Assembly: GCA_937900985.1 (NCBI GenBank)
Contig: CALCGM010000395.1
Coordinates: 1 to 12,013, forward strand
Reading direction: 5' to 3'
Source of the DNA: an uncultured Planctomycetaceae bacterium
Lineage (GTDB): Bacteria; Planctomycetota; Planctomycetia; Pirellulales; UBA1268
Length of the DNA: 12,013 bases
Every line of letters begins with the position of its first letter. Position 1 is the first letter of the stretch. The notes under the pieces were generated by a model. That model was not told the origin of the DNA and did no database searches. It saw only the letters and a program-made list of their open reading frames with translations. Made by a program: the position numbers and the translations under genes. Shown one piece after another: positions 6,835-12,013 of this stretch.

Positions 6835-8397
6835 ATGGACTCCAGCGAACTTTCCCCAAAAAAGCGGTTCCGAGTCCCGCCGGCAGAACTCTTCAAGATC
6901 TTCCTGTACTGGGGTGTGATCGTCATTCTTTGGGTTGAGTTCTTTCCCGCCTTTCAACACGATCGCTACGCCAGAGACATCGCCTTCGTTTTTTCTTTCC
7001 TGGCGGCATGGCGCTATCTCTGGTGGTTTACGCACTTTGTCCGCGCTCGGATTTACCAACACTGGGCCTACCCAAGGATGCGGGCTCAGGCCGATGAAGC
7101 CTGGAACGCAGGCTGGCGGCCGCAACGTGTGTGCTTCATGCTCTCCACCTACATGGAGGATCCGAAGACCACCGAACTGGCGATTCGCAGCATTATCAAT
7201 GAGTGCCTCAATGCCGGCGTCGCAGCATCGCTGATGATTGGCACGGGAGACCGCTTCGACGAGGACGTCGTCGAAGATGTCTTTAGCCGCTACCGAGGGG
7301 CGGTTGACATCGAGACGATTTTCGTCCGCCAGACCCAGCCCGGGAAACGAGTCGCGATCGGTCTCGCCCTGAGGGCTCTGTCTCGCCGTCGTGTCCACGG
7401 AGACTGGCCCACCGTTTTCATGGATGGCGACACCATCCTGGCTCCAGGATGCCTCCAACGCTGCCTGCCGTTGTTCAAGGCCTTGCCCGACCTCGACGCC
7501 CTGACCACCGACGAGGTCGCGATCATTCGCGGACACAAATGGTTTCAGCGGTGGTTCGACCTTCGATTTGCGCAGCGGCACATGGCAATGCAATCTCATG
7601 CCCTGTCACGAAAAGTCCTCACCCTGACCGGACGGATGTCCATGTTCCGGACATCTCGAGTTCTGACAGAGGAGTTCATCTCCACGATTGAACTCGACCA
7701 ACTCGACCACTGGCTCTGGGGCCGCTTCCGATTCCTCTCCGGCGATGACAAGAGCACATGGTACGTGCTCATGAAGCAAGGGGCCAAAATGATGTATGTG
7801 CCAGATGCCTTGGTCTACACCATCGATCGCGTCGATGGACCAAGCCTGCCCCGAATCCTCCAAAACATGATCCGATGGTCTGGCAACATGCTTCGCAACG
7901 GTGCCCGAGTGATTGCCCTCGGCCCCCGCCGTGTCACCCCATTCATCTGGTGGTGCCTGATCGATCAGCGGCTCGCCATGTGGACGTGTGTAGTCGGACC
8001 AGTAGCAATGATCTTCGCTGGACTGTTTGTCACGCGGCTCGCCTTTCTTTCGTACATCCTGTGGGTCTTAATCAGTCGCGGAACACTCGCCGCCATTCTT
8101 TTCCTCTACGCCGGACGAGTCGACATGTCGTTTCCGCTCATTCTCTACGCCAACCAACTCATGTCCTCGATCTTGAAAATCTATATCATCTTCCGGCTGC
8201 CGCTCCAGCGGTGGACCAACCGGGGGAATCAGAGCCTCAACATCCACTGGACCCTGTCTGAGCGGCTCAAGCGACTCATGGCCCAATACCTGACATGGCT
8301 CTACGTGACTGTTTTTGTGCTATTTGTCTTGACCTACGCCGAACTGGTCCCCATGCCCCACTGGGAATCCATACGCGCGTTTTTCGGCTGGCGCTGA
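6835..8397 (+). CDS. alg8: Alg8-like processive glycosyltransferase (GT2), alginate polymerase
   Basis: A 520-residue membrane glycosyltransferase, close in length to Pseudomonas Alg8 (about 494). Two N-terminal membrane segments (about 20-38 and 48-66) precede a cytosolic GT2 domain, and four or five segments follow (about 370-515). Catalytic motifs are D197-G-D199-T, T225-D226-E227 and R347-W348 in the interfacial helix. Stretches almost identical to Alg8 as I remember it are LRFAQRH, ALSRKVLTLTGRMSMFR, GDDKS-W (303-308), and PLILY-NQ followed by KIY-FRL. This is much more specific than a generic cellulose or hyaluronan synthase match. Expected role: polymerising GDP-mannuronate and threading the chain through the inner membrane. 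It starts 28 bases after the Alg44-like gene, its expected regulator. The upstream purine-rich GAAGAGAG is too distant to be a convincing ribosome site. Confidence 0.9.
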   Translation: MDSSELSPKKRFRVPPAELFKIFLYWGVIVILWVEFFPAFQHDRYARDIAFVFSFLAAWRYLWWFTHFVRARIYQHWAYPRMRAQADEAWNAGWRPQRVCFMLSTYMEDPKTTELAIRSIINECLNAGVAASLMIGTGDRFDEDVVEDVFSRYRGAVDIETIFVRQTQPGKRVAIGLALRALSRRRVHGDWPTVFMDGDTILAPGCLQRCLPLFKALPDLDALTTDEVAIIRGHKWFQRWFDLRFAQRHMAMQSHALSRKVLTLTGRMSMFRTSRVLTEEFISTIELDQLDHWLWGRFRFLSGDDKSTWYVLMKQGAKMMYVPDALVYTIDRVDGPSLPRILQNMIRWSGNMLRNGARVIALGPRRVTPFIWWCLIDQRLAMWTCVVGPVAMIFAGLFVTRLAFLSYILWVLISRGTLAAILFLYAGRVDMSFPLILYANQLMSSILKIYIIFRLPLQRWTNRGNQSLNIHWTLSERLKRLMAQYLTWLYVTVFVLFVLTYAELVPMPHWESIRAFFGWR

Positions 8398-8462
8398 CAC
8401 GCAAATCATGCTTCCCGAATGAATTTCTGTTCCCCACTTCTGTTCCCGACCCCGAGAGAGCC

Positions 8463-9797
8463 ATGCCTCCCATGCCTGCATCGAAAGAGAAGACGTCTAT
8501 CAGTGTTTTTGGCCTCGGATACGTCGGGTGCGTCTGCTGCGGCTGCTTTGCTGAACTGGGCTCCCGCGTGATCGGATTCGACACCAACACCACAAAGCTT
8601 GACTTGATCAACTCGGGGAAGGCGACCATTCTCGAAGACAAGGTCGACGCCCTGATCGGCAAGCATGTCGCGACCGGCTCGCTTGCTGCCACGAGCGACG
8701 CACAGCACGCGGTATGGAATACCGAAGTCTCGATCCTGTGCGTTGGCACGCCCTCGACCGAAAAAGGCCACCTCGACCTGGAATGCATCTTCGATGCCGC
8801 GGCGATGGTCGGCGAGGCATTGCGACAAAAAGACGATTTTCACACCGTCGCCATTCGCAGCACCGTTCTGCCCGGAACGAACCGGAAGGTCACCGAGATC
8901 ATCGAAGAACGCTCGGGCAAGAAAAGTGGAGTCGGATTTGGCGTGGTGTCCAATCCGGAGTTTTTGCGCGAGGCCACGGCCGTGGACGACTTCATGCATC
9001 CCGCGCACATCATTATTGGCGACGGCTGCGAACAGGCCCGCCAGTCGCTCAAGGCGATCTATGCCGGGATCGACGCCCCCATTCGCGAGGTGAGCACGGA
9101 AGCCGCAGAAATCCTCAAGTATGTCAACAACGCGTTTCACGCCTTGAAAATCTCTTTCACCAATGAAGTCGGTCGCATCTGCAAAGAGACTGGAATCGAT
9201 GCCCGCGAAGTCATGTCGCTGGTGGTTGCTGACAAGATTTTGAACATCTCGCCCTACTACATGAAGCCGGGCTTCGCCTACGGAGGGTCTTGCCTGCCGA
9301 AAGACCTCAAAGCGCTCAAGACAATCTCACACGACAACTATGTCACCACCCCAATCATCGATTCCATACGCTACAGCAACGTTTCCCATATCATTAGCGG
9401 CTTTCGGCTCGTCACAGGCTTCAAGAAAAAGAATGTTGGGATTATCGGCCTGAGCTTTAAGCCGGGGACCGACGATCTCCGCAACAGCCCAACGGTGGAG
9501 CTTGTCGAAAAACTTTCCGGGAAGGGTTATTGGATCAATATTTTTGACAGGGATGTAGAGTTCTCGGCACTTGCTGGAAAAAACAAGGAATACATTGACA
9601 GCGTGTTGCCACATCTTTCGGTAATGCTCAATGAACGATTGAACGACGTGGTCGACCAGTCGGAAGTGATCGTCGTCACGAAGAACGAAGACGGATTAAG
9701 CGATTTGGTGAGCCGGCATCCCGAAAAAGTGATTGTGGACCTCGTCGGCCTTGCTGGGATTGCCGATCACCCCAACTACCACGGAATCTGCTGGTGA
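8463..9797 (+). CDS. algD: GDP-mannose 6-dehydrogenase (AlgD)
   Basis: A 444-residue NAD-dependent dehydrogenase that oxidises GDP-mannose to GDP-mannuronate, the committed precursor of alginate. The N-terminal Rossmann motif is SVFGLGYVG. NPEFLRE-TA, the helix containing EILKYVNNAFHALK, and the catalytic-cysteine loop GGSC277LPKD follow; then LSFKPGTDDLR-SP near the C-terminal domain. The protein ends GICW, which matches Pseudomonas AlgD as I remember it and is not a feature of UDP-glucose dehydrogenases, as is NKEYI-S-PH. These favour GDP-mannose over UDP-glucose as substrate. The length also matches AlgD (436). Two in-frame ATGs (8463 and 8472) follow a purine-rich GAGAGAG (8454-8460); the second has better spacing, so the true protein may be three residues shorter. 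The frame extends up to 8295 inside alg8, which is not credible as coding. Confidence 0.92.
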   Translation: MPPMPASKEKTSISVFGLGYVGCVCCGCFAELGSRVIGFDTNTTKLDLINSGKATILEDKVDALIGKHVATGSLAATSDAQHAVWNTEVSILCVGTPSTEKGHLDLECIFDAAAMVGEALRQKDDFHTVAIRSTVLPGTNRKVTEIIEERSGKKSGVGFGVVSNPEFLREATAVDDFMHPAHIIIGDGCEQARQSLKAIYAGIDAPIREVSTEAAEILKYVNNAFHALKISFTNEVGRICKETGIDAREVMSLVVADKILNISPYYMKPGFAYGGSCLPKDLKALKTISHDNYVTTPIIDSIRYSNVSHIISGFRLVTGFKKKNVGIIGLSFKPGTDDLRNSPTVELVEKLSGKGYWINIFDRDVEFSALAGKNKEYIDSVLPHLSVMLNERLNDVVDQSEVIVVTKNEDGLSDLVSRHPEKVIVDLVGLAGIADHPNYHGICW

Positions 9798-9863
9798 GCG
9801 ATGCTCAGGCGACGTGCGGCCGATGGCTGCGTGACGCCACGCGAGAACTTGGGGGTTGCTCCA

Positions 9864-9894
9864 GGCAGGCTTGCCACCAGTTGGCGATCCTGCC
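9864..9894. terminator. Candidate bidirectional terminator between algD and the RND gene
   Basis: GGCAGG (9864-9869) pairs with CCTGCC (9889-9894), and inside it GCCA (9873-9876) pairs with TGGC (9882-9885), with a symmetrical three-base internal loop. Two other inverted repeats flank it: GCGTG/CACGC (9829-9842), and AGCGGTCTGA/TCAGACCCGCT (9901-9922), which has a bulge and overlaps the RND stop codon. There is no T tract on either side, so a simple intrinsic terminator is not proven. Confidence 0.35.
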
Positions 9895-9911
9895 CCCCGA
9901 AGCGGTCTGAA

Positions 9912-12013
9912 TCAGACCCGCTCCTCCCCCAGCTTCGACGGGGCAAACCGCGCGAGCAGTGCCGGCAGAAACAGCAGGTCGGCCATGAGCGCCGTGCCGA
10001 TGGTCATGATGCCCATCGCTGCAAAGATCTGATGGGCCCGCGAGTCGCTGAGCATCGCGGTGGCAAAGCCGAGGATCAGCACGACGGTGGTCATGACCAG
10101 CGCCGTCCCCACGCCAACAAACGCCCGGCGGATGGCGGCGTCGCGGCTACCACCCCGCCGCTGCTCTTCCTGAAAACGGGTCAAGAAGTGGATCGTGTCG
10201 TCGACCGCGATGCCGAGGCAGACCGTGAAGGAGCAGACGCTGACCAGCTCGAGGTTCTGCCCGACCAGGACCAGCGCCGTCCCCGTGGCCACCAGCGGGA
10301 ACAGATTTGGAATGATGGAGAGCAGGCCGATCCGCAGCGAGCGGTAAGCGATCGTGAGCACCACAAAGATGATCACGATCGCGGTGCCCAGGCTGGTGGC
10401 GAGATCCAGCACAATCCGGTAGAGGTCCCGCCAGCGGCGGGCGGCGGAGCCGTCGAGCTCCCAGCGGAAGCCGGGGTGGGCAGCGGTGATCGCATCCAGC
10501 CGCGCCTGCAGCCGTTCAAACACCTCGCTGTAGGCGGCGATCCCGATGTCCTGCACACGAAACGTGACAAAGGCCTCACGGTTTTCCGGCACGAAGTAGC
10601 CCCGCTTCAGCGGCGGCGGCAGCAGCTCGATCAACGACATCCGCTCGGCCACCGCGCCCTCGCCAGGGAGCGCTTCGAGCAGGCGGGCAAGCGAAAGCGG
10701 TGAGCCGAGCAACGGCTCTTCCCGAACAGCGGCCTCCACCTCGGCAACCACCTGCCCGATCAGTCCGTCTCCATCGGGAATCTCAGGCGACCACCGCACC
10801 ACGACCTGCGAGGTTTCCATCCCACCAAACACCTGATCGATATGAGCCAACGCCTGAGCTTCTTCGGTGCTGGAGGGCAGGCCGCTCGTCCTCCGCTGAT
10901 CTGGCCGCAGTGTGAGCGTGACCATGCCTAGGCCGAGGGTCAGCAGCACGCCTGCAACCGCGAAGGTCCGCGGGCGAGCCAGCACCATGTCGATCACCAC
11001 CGACAGCCGGCCGAGGTGCTGATCGACGAGGTTGTGGCCGTGGCCCCGATGCACGTTGCGGCCCAGCGGCGAGGCCGACGCCAGCGGCACGATCATCACC
11101 ACCGCCAGGAACGTCGCCATGACGCCGATCACACAGCTCGTGCCGAACTCCCGCACCAGCTCATGGTGGGCAAGCATCAGGGAGCCGAAGCCAATGCCGG
11201 TGGTCAGCGAGGTCAGCCAGCAGGCGAGGCCCACCTCGCGAATGGCCGTGCGGGTCGCCTCTCTCGGTGGCAGGCCTGCAGCCCGATGCCGGCGGATCTG
11301 CACCATCATGTGCACGCCGTCGGTGAAGCCCACCATTACCAGCAGCACCGGCACCACCACGGCATTGAACGGATTCCCCCCGAGGCCGACCAGCGGCAGG
11401 ATCCCCATCGTCCAGTACACGCCAAACGTGGGAGCCAGGGCCACAATCAGCACCGCCTCCCAGCCGCGGAAGAGCACCCAGGCACACGCCAGGGCCATCC
11501 CGTAGCCGATCAGCTGGTATTTGCGTTCGTTGCCACGGGTCATGTTGGCATCCCGCAGCCGGATCGGCACATTGCCCGTTATCCGGAAGCGAATGCCTGC
11601 ATCCGGAAAGGCGGCCGCGGCTTCCCGTGCCGCCTCACGGATGTCGCTGGTGCACGCGGCGTCGCTGGTGACGAAGAGCCAGTCGAGGCCAATCAGCAGC
11701 ATCGCCGTCGTGCCGTCGGCCGAGAGCAGCTGCCCGCCAACCAAGGGGTGCGCAAGCGCCCGCTCCCTGGCATCCCCAAACCGCTTCGCAGAGGCCGTGG
11801 CCCTCGGCAGTATCGGCTCTCGCAGCCCGAAGATGTTCATCACCGGAGCGCGGTCCATCCAAAACACGCTCCCCACCTGCGGCAGCGCCTCGATCGCATC
11901 CACGGCCGCTCGCATGGCATCCGCCGCAGCCGGGGTGAAGAAGTCGTCGGTCTCGGCAACGAGCACGACATCGCCGCGGCCGACCTGAATCGGCTCAACG
12001 TCCGGCAGTTTGC
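9912..12013 (-). CDS. MMPL/RND-superfamily transporter, N-terminus outside window
   Basis: The frame is open from the window edge to the TGA at 9912-9914 (about 700 residues seen); the first membrane segment and the true start lie beyond 12013. The protein has the tandem RND layout. A periplasmic domain (DVVLVAETDDFFTP onward) is followed by a membrane block (about 11000-11560) containing GFTDGVHMM. A second periplasmic domain is followed by a second membrane block (about 9930-10420) with the equivalent GIAVDDTIHFLTRFQEE. The acidic residues in these two motifs are those expected for proton or ion coupling. The family moves lipids, hopanoids or other hydrophobic compounds at the inner membrane; the substrate here cannot be told. 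It converges with algD, so it is not co-transcribed with the polysaccharide genes. An apparent GTG start at 11966 is internal, since residues KLPDVEPIQVGRGDV precede it in frame. Confidence 0.88.
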   Translation of the reverse strand, partial: KLPDVEPIQVGRGDVVLVAETDDFFTPAAADAMRAAVDAIEALPQVGSVFWMDRAPVMNIFGLREPILPRATASAKRFGDARERALAHPLVGGQLLSADGTTAMLLIGLDWLFVTSDAACTSDIREAAREAAAAFPDAGIRFRITGNVPIRLRDANMTRGNERKYQLIGYGMALACAWVLFRGWEAVLIVALAPTFGVYWTMGILPLVGLGGNPFNAVVVPVLLVMVGFTDGVHMMVQIRRHRAAGLPPREATRTAIREVGLACWLTSLTTGIGFGSLMLAHHELVREFGTSCVIGVMATFLAVVMIVPLASASPLGRNVHRGHGHNLVDQHLGRLSVVIDMVLARPRTFAVAGVLLTLGLGMVTLTLRPDQRRTSGLPSSTEEAQALAHIDQVFGGMETSQVVVRWSPEIPDGDGLIGQVVAEVEAAVREEPLLGSPLSLARLLEALPGEGAVAERMSLIELLPPPLKRGYFVPENREAFVTFRVQDIGIAAYSEVFERLQARLDAITAAHPGFRWELDGSAARRWRDLYRIVLDLATSLGTAIVIIFVVLTIAYRSLRIGLLSIIPNLFPLVATGTALVLVGQNLELVSVCSFTVCLGIAVDDTIHFLTRFQEEQRRGGSRDAAIRRAFVGVGTALVMTTVVLILGFATAMLSDSRAHQIFAAMGIMTIGTALMADLLFLPALLARFAPSKLGEERV

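Larger units (their letters stand above)
3752..9797 (+). other. Predicted four-gene alginate-like polyuronate operon, c-di-GMP gated
   Basis: Four genes run in the same direction with gaps of 49, 28 and 65 bases and no visible terminator between them: beta-helix protein, Alg44-like, Alg8-like, AlgD-like. The AlgD-Alg8-Alg44 trio is the core of bacterial alginate synthesis: precursor dehydrogenase, polymerase and c-di-GMP receptor. In Pseudomonas the order is algD-alg8-alg44 within a twelve-gene operon; here the trio is inverted and alone apart from the beta-helix gene. The operon is bounded by a divergent gap on the left and a convergent gene on the right. The product is inferred to be polymannuronate or a related polyuronate. 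Confidence 0.75.

Noticed and set aside
8463..9797. Calling the dehydrogenase UDP-glucose dehydrogenase (ugd)
   Set aside because: The GICW C-terminus, NKEYI block and linkage to alg8 point to GDP-mannose 6-dehydrogenase.
9801..10703. 300-residue plus-strand frame after algD
   Set aside because: It is antisense to the RND gene, rich in R, Q, H and G, and has no domain; a shadow frame.
9912..11966. GTG at 11966 as the true start of the RND protein
   Set aside because: The frame continues upstream to the window edge with family-like residues, and the expected first membrane segment is missing, so the gene is cut by the window.

Overview
The window looks like a chromosomal piece from a high-GC Gram-negative bacterium, most likely a planctomycete (Pirellulales-like). 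The evidence is an iduronate-2-sulfatase-like secreted sulfatase, a planctomycete-style exported redoxin remnant, a Tm-1/PEP-hydrolase-like TIM barrel and a large MMPL/RND protein. The assignment is inferred from gene content and was not tested by any search. No stretch above 300 bases lacks a gene, and I see no tRNA, rRNA, CRISPR array or insertion sequence.

Layout. Positions 1-347 hold the 3' end of a PEP-hydrolase-like TIM-barrel gene (+). Positions 502-1683 hold an unrecognised protein with an alpha/beta-hydrolase nucleophile elbow (+). It converges, with a 5-base gap, on a sulfatase gene at 1689-3185 (-). Upstream of the sulfatase, on the same strand, lies a frameshifted and 3'-truncated redoxin gene fragment (about 3254-3543, -). 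A short divergent intergenic region follows. Then four genes run rightward without interruption: a secreted right-handed beta-helix protein (3752-5143), a PilZ-TM-HlyD protein like Alg44 (5193-6806), a processive family-2 glycosyltransferase like Alg8 (6835-8397) and a GDP-mannose 6-dehydrogenase like AlgD (8463-9797). A hairpin-rich gap of about 110 bases separates algD from a convergent MMPL/RND-family gene (9912 to beyond the window edge, -).

The main discovery is the 3752-9797 cluster, a very compact alginate-type (polymannuronate-like) exopolysaccharide operon. AlgD would make GDP-mannuronic acid. Alg8 would polymerise it across the inner membrane. The Alg44-like subunit would gate Alg8 in response to cyclic di-GMP, since both PilZ motifs are intact. 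The beta-helix protein would act on the polymer outside the cytoplasm. The set lacks all the usual partners: AlgK/AlgE export, AlgX/I/J/F acetylation, a recognisable AlgG/AlgL, and AlgA. The Alg44-like protein has a long coiled-coil hairpin whose tip carries R-x3-L-x6-S, the motif by which tripartite-pump adaptors dock to TolC. This suggests that the polymer leaves by a different route from the Pseudomonas one. Product identity and route are inferences; the family assignments of Alg8 and AlgD are strong.
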